DNA from: Winogradskyella bathintestinalis
GTDB lineage: Bacteria > Bacteroidota > Bacteroidia > Flavobacteriales > Flavobacteriaceae
NCBI RefSeq assembly: GCF_030407435.1
Contig: NZ_JASDDK010000001.1
Coordinates: 806,001-870,000 of the forward strand
Direction: 5' to 3'
Length of the DNA: 64,000 bases
The notes beneath the pieces are model-generated. The model searched no databases. It was not told the origin of the DNA and saw only the letters and a list, made by a program, of their open reading frames with translations. Below are positions 1 to 9,553 of this stretch, one piece after another. Made by a program: the position numbers and the translations under genes. The first letter of the stretch is position 1, and every line of letters begins with the position of its first letter.

Positions 1-69
1 AAAGCGATGGCCTTCAGGCAATGGATGTTTGTAAATAGGATGAAAAGCTATTTGGAGCATTATTTATGA
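1..69 (+). CDS. 3' end of a truncated gene, possibly an S9-type peptidase
   Basis: The window opens inside an open frame that reads 22 codons before a TGA at 67-69. The visible tail contains NRMKSYLEHYL, an amphipathic helix ending that resembles the last helix of prolyl-oligopeptidase (S9) family alpha/beta hydrolases. That resemblance is a recollection of the family's look, not an alignment, and no catalytic residue is inside the window. The frame runs convergent to tex and overlaps its stop codon by about 10 bases, which is common in this region. It could also be a chance open frame. Confidence 0.35.
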   Translation, partial: KAMAFRQWMFVNRMKSYLEHYL

Positions 70-2198
70 AGTTTTAATTGAATTCGTTTTCGAGCAACAT
101 CAACACTCAAAACCTTGACAATTATTTGCTGGTGTAAGTGCACATGTTCATTCACATCTTTTACAAAACTATCGGATAAATTGGACACATGAATCAGTCC
201 ACTTTCCTTAATACCAACATCGACAAAACAGCCGAAATTGGTAATGTTATTCACGATGCCTGGCAATAATTGACCTTCTTGCAAATCGGTGATGGTTTTT
301 ATATTTTGATTGAATGTAAATACTTTGGCGGTTTCTCTAATATCTATACCAGGTTTTTGAAGTTCCTTTATTATATCTTGAAGCGTAAGCAATCCAACTT
401 GTTTTGAAACGTAAGATTTTAAATCTATTTTTTGAAGTACCGATTTATTTCCAATTAACTCTTTAAGAGAAACACCTTCGTCTTTTGCCATTTGTTTAAC
501 TATGGTATAGCTTTCTGGATGAACAGCAGAATCGTCTAAAGGATTTTGAGCGTCTTTAATTCTAAGGAACGCTGCACTTTGTTCAAATGCTTTTCCACCT
601 AAACGCGGTACATTAAGAATATCTTTTCGAGATTTAAAAACCCCATATTTCATTCTGTAATCAAGAATATTTTCAGCTAATTTAGGTCCAATACCAGAGA
701 CATAACTCAATAAAGGTTTGCTTGCTGAATTAATATTTACACCAACCGAATTCACACAATTCTCGACCACCATATCTAGTTGATTTTGAAGTTTAGATTG
801 ATCGACATCATGTTGATATTGCCCAACCCCAATGGATTTGGCATCAATTTTTACCAACTCCGCCAATGGATCTTGTAACCGTCTGCCTATAGAAACCGAG
901 CCTCGAACGGTAACATCATAATTGGGGAATTCTTCTCGTGCAATTTTTGAAGCTGAATAAATGCTTGCACCAGCTTCGCTAACTACAAACACTTGAACGT
1001 CGTTTTTAAAATGGATTTTTCGAATTAACGCCTCTGTTTCTCTCGATGCTGTACCGTTGCCAATAGCAATCGCTTCAATTTTATAAGCTTCGGCCAACGA
1101 TGAAATCTTTTTTATCGCACCAATACTATCGTTTTTTGGGGCATGTGGATATATAGTTTCGTTGTGCGTTAAATTGCCTTGTGCATCTAGACAAACCACT
1201 TTACAACCGGTTCTAAAACCAGGATCTATGGCTAAAACTCGTTTTTCGCCAATTGGTGAGCCTAATAGTAATTGTTTTAGGTTTTTTGCAAAAACCGTTA
1301 TGGCCGATTCATCCGCCATTTCTTTAGCCTTACTTAAGGCTTCGTTACTTAAAGATGGAAATAATAAACGTTTATAAGCATCGGAAATCGCCAATTCTAT
1401 ATGATCGGCACAGGCATTTTTACTCCGTATGATTTTATTGCCTATCCGTTCTAAAACTCGATCATCATCAATTTCAATTTTTACACGAATAAATCCTTCA
1501 CTCTCTGCTCTTAATATAGCTAATAAACGATGTGATGGAATGCGACTTAAACTTTCAGACCAATCAAAATAATCTTTAAATTTTTGTGCCTTTTCATCAG
1601 CTATTTTCGATTTTACGACTTTAGTTGAAATTTGAGCACGGCGTTCTAATTCATTTCGTAAACTGTTTCTAATATCAGTTCGTTCATTTATCCACTCAGC
1701 AATGATATGTCTGGCACCCTCTAGAGCGTCGTCAATAGTTTTAATATCGCCTTTTAAATATCTATAAGCTGTAGTCTCTAAATCATTTTTTCTAAAATCT
1801 CGCGATTGACTCATTATAATTTTAGCCAAGGGTTCTAAGCCATTTTTACGAGCGGTTTCAGCTTTTGTTTTTCGCTTTTTCTTGAATGGTAGATATAAAT
1901 CTTCGAGCGTCGTTAACTCTTGGGTGTTTTCAATATTTTGTTTTAAATCTGAGGTTAAAACATCTTGTTCTTCCAAAGTTTTTAATATGGTCGCTTTTCG
2001 TTTTTCTAAGGTTTCAAATTGTTCTTTATATTTAACAATGTCTCCAATTTGAACTTCGTCTAAATTTCCTGTAGCTTCTTTTCTGTAACGTGAAATAAAA
2101 GGGATGGTACAATCTTCATTTAATAGTTGAACCGTACTTTTAACATTGTTTTCTGGTATTTGAGTATGTTGGGCTATATATTTTATTATTGAACTCAT
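60..2198 (-). CDS. tex: Tex-family S1 RNA-binding protein
   Basis: This 712-residue protein matches the Tex/Spt6-like family, cytoplasmic nucleic-acid-binding proteins linked to transcription and RNA metabolism. The order is typical: an N-terminal helical region, a YqgF/RNase H-like domain around residues 325-450 (starting near VLAIDPGFRTGCK), helix-hairpin-helix repeats around 490-560 (including SYVSGIGPKLAENIL and NVPRLGGKAFEQSA), and a C-terminal S1 domain around 640-712 (LLPGIVNNITNFGCFVDVG, then GLIHVSNL). The length is close to that of other Tex proteins, a little shorter than the E. coli one. The ATG at 2198 starts the conserved N-terminus. It is a single gene followed by a convergent frame. 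Its precise molecular role is not certain even in model bacteria. Confidence 0.93.
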   Translation of the reverse strand: MSSIIKYIAQHTQIPENNVKSTVQLLNEDCTIPFISRYRKEATGNLDEVQIGDIVKYKEQFETLEKRKATILKTLEEQDVLTSDLKQNIENTQELTTLEDLYLPFKKKRKTKAETARKNGLEPLAKIIMSQSRDFRKNDLETTAYRYLKGDIKTIDDALEGARHIIAEWINERTDIRNSLRNELERRAQISTKVVKSKIADEKAQKFKDYFDWSESLSRIPSHRLLAILRAESEGFIRVKIEIDDDRVLERIGNKIIRSKNACADHIELAISDAYKRLLFPSLSNEALSKAKEMADESAITVFAKNLKQLLLGSPIGEKRVLAIDPGFRTGCKVVCLDAQGNLTHNETIYPHAPKNDSIGAIKKISSLAEAYKIEAIAIGNGTASRETEALIRKIHFKNDVQVFVVSEAGASIYSASKIAREEFPNYDVTVRGSVSIGRRLQDPLAELVKIDAKSIGVGQYQHDVDQSKLQNQLDMVVENCVNSVGVNINSASKPLLSYVSGIGPKLAENILDYRMKYGVFKSRKDILNVPRLGGKAFEQSAAFLRIKDAQNPLDDSAVHPESYTIVKQMAKDEGVSLKELIGNKSVLQKIDLKSYVSKQVGLLTLQDIIKELQKPGIDIRETAKVFTFNQNIKTITDLQEGQLLPGIVNNITNFGCFVDVGIKESGLIHVSNLSDSFVKDVNEHVHLHQQIIVKVLSVDVARKRIQLKLHK

Positions 2199-2355
2199 AT
2201 TGATTTTTTCTAGTTCCTAAAATATGGATCAAATTCATCCATAATTCAGCTATTATCTGATGCGTAGCGATGCTTTACCTTTCAAAAATAGTTTCATCTG
2301 AACAAATTTCCTCACATTTTCGGTAGAAAACAAAATGTCAAGTTAGATTCATCGT

Positions 2356-2391
2356 AAAAAAAGACCTTATAATTATAGGAATTATAAGGTC
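2356..2391 (-). terminator. Rho-independent terminator of the OmpA-like operon
   Basis: A perfect 12-bp inverted repeat (arms 2363-2374 and 2380-2391, GACCTTATAATT and its complement) with a 5-base loop is followed, on the minus strand, by seven T residues (2362-2356). It lies 50 bases past the stop of the OmpA-like lipoprotein and ends the lipocalin-ompA transcript. Stem, loop and T tract are all directly visible. Confidence 0.9.
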
Positions 2392-2441
2392 TGAAAGATA
2401 TTTAACTCAGCTTTATAAGCTGAATGATTTAACATAAGGTA

Positions 2442-3149
2442 TTAGTTCATTCCTGCTTCTTTTTCAGCTTCATTTACCATGTTTTCATTAGGCAAAATTG
2501 CAATATTCACACGTCTATTTTTAGAACGGCCATCGACAGTATTATTGTCATATTTAGGTTGTTCTTCACCATACCAGCGTGTTGTAAATCTACCATTGCT
2601 CAATCCTTGATCAGTTAAATAATTGGTTACGGCTTGAGCTCTGTTTTTAGATAATGTCATATTATAAGCATCATTACCAGTATTATCTGTGTGCCCAACG
2701 ACTAAAATATTAGTGTCAGGATATTCTGTAAATACACCTGCTAATTTATTTAGAGCTTCTTGAGACTTAGCATTGATATTGTACTTTTCAGTGTCGAAAT
2801 AGACTCCACTTTGTTCATCGAAGGTTAAAACAATACCATCATCAACACGTTCTACAGTGGCTCCCGGTATTTCATTCTCGATTTCTTGGGCTTGTTTGTC
2901 CATCTTTCTACCGATAAGCACTCCAGCGCCACCACCGACAACACCACCAATAACAGCTCCTAATTCGCTATTATTACCGTCGCCAACATTGTTTCCAATA
3001 ATAGCTCCAAGAATGGCTCCCCCAGCAGCACCAATGACGCCGCCTTTTTGTTTGTTGTTAGCATTATCTACAGCTTTACAGCTGGTCATCAATACTAAAA
3101 GTAAAGATAAGGTTATGGCTAAATTCGATTTATAATTCGTTAATTTCAT
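2442..3149 (-). CDS. OmpA-family lipoprotein with glycine zipper
   Basis: The 235-residue protein begins with a lipoprotein signal peptide whose lipobox is LMTSC (Cys24), so it is predicted to be lipidated after export. Residues 36-80 form a glycine-zipper segment (GGVIGAAGGAILGAIIG and repeats of GxxxG), seen in OmpA/YiaD-type envelope lipoproteins. The C-terminal OmpA domain (about 110-222) carries the peptidoglycan-binding signature VVGHTDNTGNDAYN followed by LSKNRAQAVTNYL and SKNRRVNIAI. The likely role is tethering outer membrane to peptidoglycan. The gene starts 5 bases after the stop of the lipocalin-like lipoprotein and shares its transcript and terminator. It resembles YiaD/PAL-like proteins rather than a full OmpA porin because no N-terminal barrel is present. 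Confidence 0.93.
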   Translation of the reverse strand: MKLTNYKSNLAITLSLLLVLMTSCKAVDNANNKQKGGVIGAAGGAILGAIIGNNVGDGNNSELGAVIGGVVGGGAGVLIGRKMDKQAQEIENEIPGATVERVDDGIVLTFDEQSGVYFDTEKYNINAKSQEALNKLAGVFTEYPDTNILVVGHTDNTGNDAYNMTLSKNRAQAVTNYLTDQGLSNGRFTTRWYGEEQPKYDNNTVDGRSKNRRVNIAILPNENMVNEAEKEAGMN

Positions 3150-3154
3150 AATGT

Positions 3155-3628
3155 TTAAAATTTTGTAAAGTTCATGTTAATAGTGACGGGCTTTCCATCT
3201 AAAGTGACAACTTGCTGCCATTGCATTGCAGTCTCAGTCATCGAGGTAAGTTCTAATCTAAATCCTGCGTTGGTATCAGATCGTCCTTTCTCATTTGTAG
3301 GCTTTAATAAAAAATTGTATAGTCCGGTAGCTTCGTCAACAACTTCGTCAATTGTAAATGCGAAATAACGTTGTTCGTTAAAGCAATTCATACCAGAAAG
3401 GGTATAAACCCCAGTATTGTTATTAGGAATAAATTGCCAAGAACTGTTTTCAAAACAGGACTTGTCGGCATCATTAAGAAGGGTAATTTTAATATCTCCA
3501 ATCGCCGATGATTTTATGGACGTTAAGGTCCAATTTCCTTTAATGGTCTTTCTAGAATCTCGAACTGTTTTTGAGGCACCGCAAGCTAAAAAGCAAAAGG
3601 TAATAAGTATGATAGCTATTTTTTTCAT
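3155..3628 (-). CDS. Lipocalin-like lipoprotein
   Basis: This 157-residue protein has a lipoprotein signal peptide (lipobox FLACG, Cys16). The rest looks like the small lipocalin-like families of flavobacteria: a GNWTLTSI opening strand, an SSWQFIPNNN strand, a paired cysteine (Cys58 before the SSW strand and the Cys in SGMNCF), and a closing strand TINMNF. Ligand and function are unknown. It is the first gene of a two-gene operon with the OmpA-like lipoprotein (gap 5 bases). A -7 promoter element reading TAATTTTG on the minus strand lies at 3651-3658, 23 bases before the ATG; I see no convincing -33 element. Confidence 0.75.
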   Translation of the reverse strand: MKKIAIILITFCFLACGASKTVRDSRKTIKGNWTLTSIKSSAIGDIKITLLNDADKSCFENSSWQFIPNNNTGVYTLSGMNCFNEQRYFAFTIDEVVDEATGLYNFLLKPTNEKGRSDTNAGFRLELTSMTETAMQWQQVVTLDGKPVTINMNFTKF

Positions 3629-3776
3629 TGTTACATGTTTTGTTTCAATTCAAAATTACTTAATCAATGATAAGTGCGTTATTTCATAAGCATAAAATGT
3701 TAATGCATAAGCTAAACAGTGTATTCACGTAGAGGGACAATTTTGATTACGTGGTGTTTAATATTTATAATTTATT

Positions 3777-5216
3777 TTAAAAACGAATGTATTTATAAGC
3801 TTCTGCATTTTTATCAAAATAACCTAATACATATTTATTGTCGATCTTTAATATAGATTCGAATTCAAAATTTACATCCGGTTTACTTTCGGTGTACGCA
3901 TTAATGATATTGAAATCGTTGTCGGGAATGGTGCCTTCTATACTGTTTAAGTTGTTGTCAAAAAGACATTCAATACGCGTAGATTTTGTTTTGGTATAGG
4001 TTAAAAAACTCGTTGTTAAAATAGAGGATGTAATGCCAACTAAAATTCCTCCGACAGCTCCACCAGCATAAAACACCGCAAATGCAGAAGTCGTTGTTGT
4101 TTCGCTACAGCCTAAAGTTACTACATATATTCCATTTTTTTTATAAACACTTATGCCAGGATTTGAGTTTGATACCTTTCTCATAAACTGTTTAGTTCTA
4201 TCGAGTTCTCTATAACTTTGAAAATCTCCACCTTCTAAAATAATGGGCGAATTTTTAAAAGCAATAGAATCCTTATCCGAAATCACAATATTTTTGACTA
4301 ATGCTTTAGTTGTCATATCATAAACAGAAAAATCGAGCTTTTCTTTAGAGACATACATATTAAATAAATAGTGGTCTAAAACATAAGAATTCGATTTACT
4401 TCCACGGTCCCTTTTTTCGAACGATGGTTTGGGGAATTTATGATAAGATTTGCCCTTAGTCTCTAAGTTTATTGAAATAACGTTTGTAAATAAATCATCG
4501 ACGTCATTGGTTAATATCAATTTATCTTTATTAAGATAGATCTTGTTGTATGGTGTAACCATTTCGAGCGAAGTTGGTTCTCCGTGATTAATCATTGCTG
4601 CTCTTGGGTCCGCATTAGGGCCTTTTAGAATCTCATTTAAACTGGTGTCAAAACCTCTAAAGGTCACAAAATCTATATTTGAAAAGTCAAAGGTTTCAGC
4701 CGTGAATTTTTCGAAATTTTCAAGTTGGTAAATTTTTAATTTTGAAGATTTTCTTAACGTTGTTAGCACATGGATTTTAGAATTGTATTCAAAGGTGGCT
4801 ATTACTTTTTCAGATTTTAAGGAAATTTCCATTTTATCTGAAAACTGAGCAACAGAGGTTTCAAAATTTAAGGTTAAAGCACTATATTTTGTTTCATTAT
4901 CATTTTTAAAAAATAGCGTATAGATATTGCCTGTAATGGATGTTCCAAAATAATTGTGATTATATTTTGGAAGGTTGTCCACTCTAATGGTGTTTATAAT
5001 TTCGCCGCTAGAATTATAAATGTGAGCAACAATGAACCTATTATATTTAAAGAATACAGCAAGGTCGTTGGTTTGTTCATTAACGACGTTAATGACTTGT
5101 CGCAATTTTTGGTCTTCAGAATGTGTGTTGGTTTCAATGGAAAACCAATCGGATTGTGCTTTTAAGGACTGAAAACTAAAGTTTATAACTAATAGAAATA
5201 GGAATAATACGCGCAT
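3777..5216 (-). CDS. Secreted protein of unknown function
   Basis: I do not recognise this 479-residue protein. It has a clear type I signal peptide (hydrophobic stretch in residues 2-16, cleavage probably after SLKAQ near residue 21). The body is rich in beta-strand and aromatic residues and reads like a repeated bladed fold (short strands with YxL and VxTL patterns), perhaps a beta-propeller. Around residues 378-400 there is a glycine-rich hydrophobic segment (AGGAVGGILVGITSSIL) that could be a membrane segment or buried strand. It is monocistronic, with 253 non-coding bases upstream and 148 downstream. No catalytic motif is evident. Codon use looks like that of its neighbours. Confidence 0.7.
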   Translation of the reverse strand: MRVLFLFLLVINFSFQSLKAQSDWFSIETNTHSEDQKLRQVINVVNEQTNDLAVFFKYNRFIVAHIYNSSGEIINTIRVDNLPKYNHNYFGTSITGNIYTLFFKNDNETKYSALTLNFETSVAQFSDKMEISLKSEKVIATFEYNSKIHVLTTLRKSSKLKIYQLENFEKFTAETFDFSNIDFVTFRGFDTSLNEILKGPNADPRAAMINHGEPTSLEMVTPYNKIYLNKDKLILTNDVDDLFTNVISINLETKGKSYHKFPKPSFEKRDRGSKSNSYVLDHYLFNMYVSKEKLDFSVYDMTTKALVKNIVISDKDSIAFKNSPIILEGGDFQSYRELDRTKQFMRKVSNSNPGISVYKKNGIYVVTLGCSETTTTSAFAVFYAGGAVGGILVGITSSILTTSFLTYTKTKSTRIECLFDNNLNSIEGTIPDNDFNIINAYTESKPDVNFEFESILKIDNKYVLGYFDKNAEAYKYIRF

Positions 5217-5469
5217 AATAATTAAGTAGTTCGTTTAGGCCTATTGCAATTTAATAATTTTCAGATCGTCATGGGAACTATACTAGGATCAAAGCATTTC
5301 CTAAACATCATTTTATTAAATGCGTATTGATTAGAAATCACAATAATCCGTTCCAAAACAAAATCAATCTAGATGATTAAAATTATACCGTTTTCTCGAT
5401 TAGTACTTATAATCGTGCTATCTATGTATGAAAATCTACAACTTGTGTTTATTATTGAAAGTTGAGATA

Positions 5470-7545
5470 TTAACTAATCTGTAAGCCATTAGAAACCTTA
5501 GCTATATCTGGATTTACAAAGACTAAATTCCCAGCGTCATCTTCTGTCATTAAAATCATCCCTTGACTTTCTACACCTCTTAATTTCCGTGGTGCTAAAT
5601 TCACTAAAACAGTTACACGTTTTCCTATGACGTCTTCAGGTGTGAAACTTTCGGCAATGCCGGAAACGATGGTGCGTGTATCAATTCCCGTATCAACTTT
5701 TAAGACTAAGAGTTTTTTTGTCTTTGGCATTTTCTCAGCTTCGAGAATAGTACCAACTCGTAAATCTAATTTGGTGAAATCTTCAAAAGTGATTTCCTCT
5801 TTTTGTGGTTCAGCAATTTTATTTGCTGCTTCGTTTGCTTTTTTACTGGCTTCCAATTTTTCGAGTTGTGTTTCTATTTGTGAATCTTCGATTTTTGAGA
5901 ATAATAATTCGCCTTTTCCTATTTGGTGTGAAGCAGAAATTAAGATGTTTTTTGTTGAGACATCCTCCCAACGTAAGCCGTCAGTACCTTCGTTATTACG
6001 ATGCAAACCGAGTATGTTTTTTAATTTATCTGAAGTAAATGGTAAAAAAGGTTCAGATAAAACCGCTAAGGCCGAAGCAATTTGCAAGGCGACAAACATC
6101 ACAGTTTTGGTTCTAGCTTCATCTGTTTTTACAGTTTTCCAAGGTTCTTCGTCCGCTAAATATTTGTTTCCAAGTCGTGCTAAATTCATTAATTCTTGGC
6201 TAGCTTCCCTAAATCGATAACGCTCAATTGAGCTAGAAATAACCGCTGGATAGGCCTTTACAGCCGCTAAAGTTTCTTCGTCAATTTCATTATATTCAGC
6301 AGGTTCAGGAATAATGCCGTCGTAATATTTGTTGGTCAGAACCACAACGCGATTAATAAAATTACCAAAAATAGCTACCAATTCATTGTTGTTTCTAGCT
6401 TGAAAATCTTTCCAAGTAAAATCATTATCCTTAGTCTCAGGTGCATTGGCTGTTAACGCATATCGTAAAACATCTTGTTGGTTAGGGAAATCAACTAAAT
6501 AATCTGGTAACCAAACCGCCCAGTTTTTTGAGGTTGATAGTTTTTTGCCTTCCAAATTTAAAAACTCATTGGCTGGTACATTATCTGGTAAAATATAAGA
6601 CCCTTCTGCTTTTAACATGGATGGGAAAATAATACAGTGAAACACAATGTTATCCTTCCCTATAAAGTGCACTAGTTTGGTGTTGTCGTCTTTCCAATAG
6701 TCTTCCCAGTTTTTACCTTCTTGTGCTGCCCATTCTTTTGTTGCAGAGATATAACCGATTGGCGCATCAAACCAGACATAGAGTACTTTGCCTTCGCCTC
6801 CGTCAACTGGCACAGGTATTCCCCAATCTAAATCTCTGGTTACAGCTCTAGGGCGCAAGCCGTCATCAATCCAAGATTTTACTTGACCGTAGACATTAGA
6901 TTTCCAGTCTTTTTTATGTCCTTTAAGTATCCATTCTCTTAAAAAATCTTCATGTTTATTTAATGGTAAAAACCAGTGTTTTGTTTCTTTTAAGGTTGGT
7001 ACATTACCTGTTATCGCCGATTTAGGATTTATAAGATCCGTGGCGTTTAAGCTAGATCCGCAGTTTTCACATTGGTCTCCGTAAGCTTCTTCGTTGCCAC
7101 ATTTAGGGCATGTACCTGTAACAAATCGATCTGCTAAGAACTGATTGGCCTCTTCATCGTATAACTGCTCGGTTATTTCTTCTACAAATTCTTTTTTATC
7201 ATAAAGCGTTTTAAAAAACTCTTGAGCTGTATTATGGTGGATTTCTGCTGTTGTACGCGAATAATTGTCAAAAGTAATTCCGAAATCCACAAAAGATTGC
7301 TTTATAATGGCATGATATTTATCAACGATATCTTGAGGTGTAACTCCTTCTTTTTTTGCTTTTATGGTAATAGGCACTCCATGTTCATCACTACCGCAAA
7401 TAAAGGCTACATCATTTCCTGTACCTCTTAAATAACGTGCGTAAATATCCGCCGGCACATAAACACCTGCTAAATGGCCAATGTGGATAGGTCCGTTTGT
7501 GTAAGGTAAGGCTGCAGTTATAGTATATCGTTTTGGTGTGCTCAT
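5470..7545 (-). CDS. metG: Methionyl-tRNA synthetase
   Basis: MetG charges tRNA-Met with methionine in the cytoplasm. The 691-residue protein shows the class I HIGH motif at residues 21-24, a zinc knuckle with two Cys-x2-Cys pairs (CPKCG and CENCG, about 145-165), the KMSKS-type loop KLSTSKN near 335, an anticodon-binding helical domain, and a C-terminal EMAP-II/Trbp111-like tRNA-binding domain (about 590-691, [19 protein letters not shown]). This is the long, dimeric MetG architecture. The ATG at 7545 gives the standard N-terminus. The leader upstream holds a 16-bp perfect palindrome and a -7 box. The gene is divergent from the LD-carboxypeptidase. Confidence 0.97.
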   Translation of the reverse strand: MSTPKRYTITAALPYTNGPIHIGHLAGVYVPADIYARYLRGTGNDVAFICGSDEHGVPITIKAKKEGVTPQDIVDKYHAIIKQSFVDFGITFDNYSRTTAEIHHNTAQEFFKTLYDKKEFVEEITEQLYDEEANQFLADRFVTGTCPKCGNEEAYGDQCENCGSSLNATDLINPKSAITGNVPTLKETKHWFLPLNKHEDFLREWILKGHKKDWKSNVYGQVKSWIDDGLRPRAVTRDLDWGIPVPVDGGEGKVLYVWFDAPIGYISATKEWAAQEGKNWEDYWKDDNTKLVHFIGKDNIVFHCIIFPSMLKAEGSYILPDNVPANEFLNLEGKKLSTSKNWAVWLPDYLVDFPNQQDVLRYALTANAPETKDNDFTWKDFQARNNNELVAIFGNFINRVVVLTNKYYDGIIPEPAEYNEIDEETLAAVKAYPAVISSSIERYRFREASQELMNLARLGNKYLADEEPWKTVKTDEARTKTVMFVALQIASALAVLSEPFLPFTSDKLKNILGLHRNNEGTDGLRWEDVSTKNILISASHQIGKGELLFSKIEDSQIETQLEKLEASKKANEAANKIAEPQKEEITFEDFTKLDLRVGTILEAEKMPKTKKLLVLKVDTGIDTRTIVSGIAESFTPEDVIGKRVTVLVNLAPRKLRGVESQGMILMTEDDAGNLVFVNPDIAKVSNGLQIS

Positions 7546-7601
7546 AAGTTTTATATTTGGATTTGCTAAAAAATGATATCAAGATTGTTTTTTGATATAT
7601 A

Positions 7602-7641
7602 AAAACACTAGTGTTTTCGCTTTTTACAAGCCACAAAAGTA
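7602..7641 (-). promoter_or_regulatory. metG -7 box and 16-bp palindrome in the leader
   Basis: On the minus strand TACTTTTG (7641-7634) fits the Bacteroidota -7 consensus TAnnTTTG and would start a leader of about 80 bases for metG. Just inside that leader is a perfect palindrome AAAACACTAGTGTTTT (7602-7617). Further in, ATATCAA and TTGATAT (within 7577-7599) can pair. No -33 TTG is obvious. The palindrome could be an operator or an RNA hairpin; its function is inferred from symmetry only. Confidence 0.5.
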
Positions 7642-7695
7642 ATCATAATTAAAGCGAATTAGAAAAAAAATGTATTTTTACATAAAGTACTATTT

Positions 7696-8721
7696 ATGAT
7701 TTTGAGACAACACTTTATGTACGTTATTTTTGCGATTATTATCGTTGTTAATCTAGATATGCAGGCGCAAAAAATAATTGATAATTCTACCAAAATGACT
7801 TCAAAATTAATACAACCTCCCTATTTAAAAGCTGGAGATACTGTAGCTATTGTTGCTCCTTCAGGAATTTTAAAACATAGAGAACGTGAAATTCAACAGG
7901 CCGTCGATTTATTAAAAAGTTGGGGTCTGCATAGTGTTGTTGGTAAATACGTTTTTAAAAAAGCAGACCATTTTGCAGGTACAGATGCAGAACGTTGCGA
8001 GGATTTGCAAAATGCTTTGGACAATCCGAGTGTAAGTGCTATTTGGTGCGCACGAGGCGGTTATGGAACTGTGAGGATTTTAGATGACTTGGATTATACA
8101 AGATTTAGAAAAAATCCGAAATGGATTATCGGTTATTCAGATATTACCGCGTTACACAATCAAGTACATAACGAAGGTTTTCAATCATTACATGCCTTAA
8201 TGGCTGTAAGTTTAACCAAGGATTTAGATGATATCAAAGAGACCGTTGCCACCTTTAAATCTGCAATTTTTGGAACTCCAAACAACTATACATTAAAAGG
8301 TTCTAAGTATAATAGAGTGGGTGAAGCTTCAGGTGAATTGGTTGGAGGAAATCTTACTATTTTACATACCATGTTGGGATCTAAAGAAAGCATTGACACT
8401 TCCGGAAAAATATTATTTATTGAAGAAATAGGGGAATATAAGTATCATATTGATCGTATGTTACAAAGTATGAAGCGCGCTGGTTATTTTGATAATTTGA
8501 GTGGGCTTGTTGTTGGTGATATGTCGAGAATGCGAAAAAACACCACGCTTTGGGGGACTTCTATTGAAGAACTGATTATTGATGCGTTACAAGAATATAA
8601 CTTTCCAATTGTTTTTAATATGCCAGCCGGTCATGAAAAAGATAATCGAGCCTTAATATTGGGACGTGTTGTTGATTTGAAAGTTAAAAAAGACCAATCG
8701 ACTTTAGATTTTTCAGAATAA
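7696..8721 (+). CDS. LD-carboxypeptidase (peptidase family S66), exported
   Basis: S66 peptidases cleave the tetrapeptide of murein between the L- and D-residues during cell-wall recycling; the family also contains MccF-type microcin self-immunity proteins. The 341-residue protein has the S66 landmarks: GDTVAIVAPSG near residues 48-57, CARGGYGTVRILDDLD at 118-133, nucleophile Ser148 in IGYSDIT, LVGGNLTILHTMLGS, the glutamate region FIEEIGEYKYHIDRML, and the catalytic histidine region PAGHEKDN. Unlike cytoplasmic LdcA, it carries an N-terminal hydrophobic leader ending in MQAQ near residue 25, so it is probably periplasmic; a second ATG at residue 34 would give a leaderless form. It overlaps the convergent membrane gene by 9 bases. 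Confidence 0.88.
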   Translation: MILRQHFMYVIFAIIIVVNLDMQAQKIIDNSTKMTSKLIQPPYLKAGDTVAIVAPSGILKHREREIQQAVDLLKSWGLHSVVGKYVFKKADHFAGTDAERCEDLQNALDNPSVSAIWCARGGYGTVRILDDLDYTRFRKNPKWIIGYSDITALHNQVHNEGFQSLHALMAVSLTKDLDDIKETVATFKSAIFGTPNNYTLKGSKYNRVGEASGELVGGNLTILHTMLGSKESIDTSGKILFIEEIGEYKYHIDRMLQSMKRAGYFDNLSGLVVGDMSRMRKNTTLWGTSIEELIIDALQEYNFPIVFNMPAGHEKDNRALILGRVVDLKVKKDQSTLDFSE

Positions 8722-9066
8722 TTTTTTTTGAAGTTTAAAGAATAAAGCCGCACCTAAAATATAGAGTATAACATCTATGATATCGCTTGTATAGCGTGGA
8801 TTAAATTTTGGCACCCACCACTCGAAATAGATAGAAAAGTAGATGGTTAATATTAAAACCACAGCTAATGGCACATAGAGTTTTTCGGTTTGTTTAATAA
8901 TTCTTAATAGGGCTAAACATAAGCTCAAAACAATAGGCATACATAGAAAATCATTGACATAAAAAGTTATCCAGTTAGGCAGTGGTAGTTCTAAACGCTG
9001 TGCGACGTATAGGACTAAAGCGACTAAAACGCTGAAATAAAATAAGGGATGTCTTAATATTTTCAT
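8713..9066 (-). CDS. Small integral membrane protein
   Basis: The 117-residue protein has about four hydrophobic membrane segments and a short basic C-terminus (KLQKKLF). I chose the ATG at 9066 (MKILRHPLFYF) because it forms an ATGA overlap with the stop codon of the upstream zinc-ribbon gene, and because an upstream ATG would add a cysteine-rich, out-of-character extension. Similar short flavobacterial proteins are sometimes named magnesium citrate secondary transporter, but I see no evidence for transport. It is very likely translationally coupled to the zinc-ribbon gene and may form a unit with it. Confidence 0.7.
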   Translation of the reverse strand: MKILRHPLFYFSVLVALVLYVAQRLELPLPNWITFYVNDFLCMPIVLSLCLALLRIIKQTEKLYVPLAVVLILTIYFSIYFEWWVPKFNPRYTSDIIDVILYILGAALFFKLQKKLF

Positions 9067-9365
9067 GCAGCCACGGCTACAATTATCCAAGCAATTAGTA
9101 CTCCAATAGCAATAAATCCTAACCAAAACGAACGGAACATTTTTACTAAAACTCGTACGATTAAGAGGGGGTGATCTTTGTGTTTTTCATAAAAAGAAGG
9201 TGAAGCTTCTTTCTGAAGACGTTCGCGCTCACGGCGATCTTTTTCAGCATTAGCATATTCTATTTCCCGCCTTTTTTTAAAAGACAATAGTGTATTACAA
9301 TTGGTACAATACTCTTTGTTTATATTATACACACCACAATTAGGACATTTAATATGACTAGCCAT
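9063..9365 (-). CDS. Zinc-ribbon membrane protein
   Basis: A 100-residue protein with a treble-clef or zinc-ribbon motif (Cys7, Cys10, Cys20, Cys23), a highly charged region rich in Arg/Glu/Lys at residues 30-60 and a single C-terminal membrane segment (about 76-98). This suggests a cytoplasmic metal-binding head tethered to the inner membrane; the function is unknown. It overlaps the next gene by 4 bases (ATGA). A -7 element TATCTTTG lies on the minus strand at 9395-9388, 23 bases before the ATG. Confidence 0.75.
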   Translation of the reverse strand: MASHIKCPNCGVYNINKEYCTNCNTLLSFKKRREIEYANAEKDRRERERLQKEASPSFYEKHKDHPLLIVRVLVKMFRSFWLGFIAIGVLIAWIIVAVAA

Positions 9366-9553
9366 TACAAAAGTTTTAAAGCTGTATCAAAGATAATTCT
9401 TATTGTGATATTTAAAGTGCTTGAATAACAAATGCTTTGACTCTGAAGGTTTAAATCGCTATAAGTAAGTGTCAATTTTGTATATTGAAACCCACTAAAT
9501 CATCCTAAATTTTATTTGTCCTATACCGCATACTATATAATTAAAACGAAAGC

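Noticed and set aside
5627..6220. Plus-strand open frame of 197 codons antisense to metG
   Set aside because: It is fully inside the conserved metG coding frame, has no family resemblance and shows the skewed composition of an antisense frame.
7412..7636. 74-codon minus-strand frame at the metG start
   Set aside because: It overlaps the metG N-terminus in another frame, and runs over the leader and palindrome; no coding pattern.
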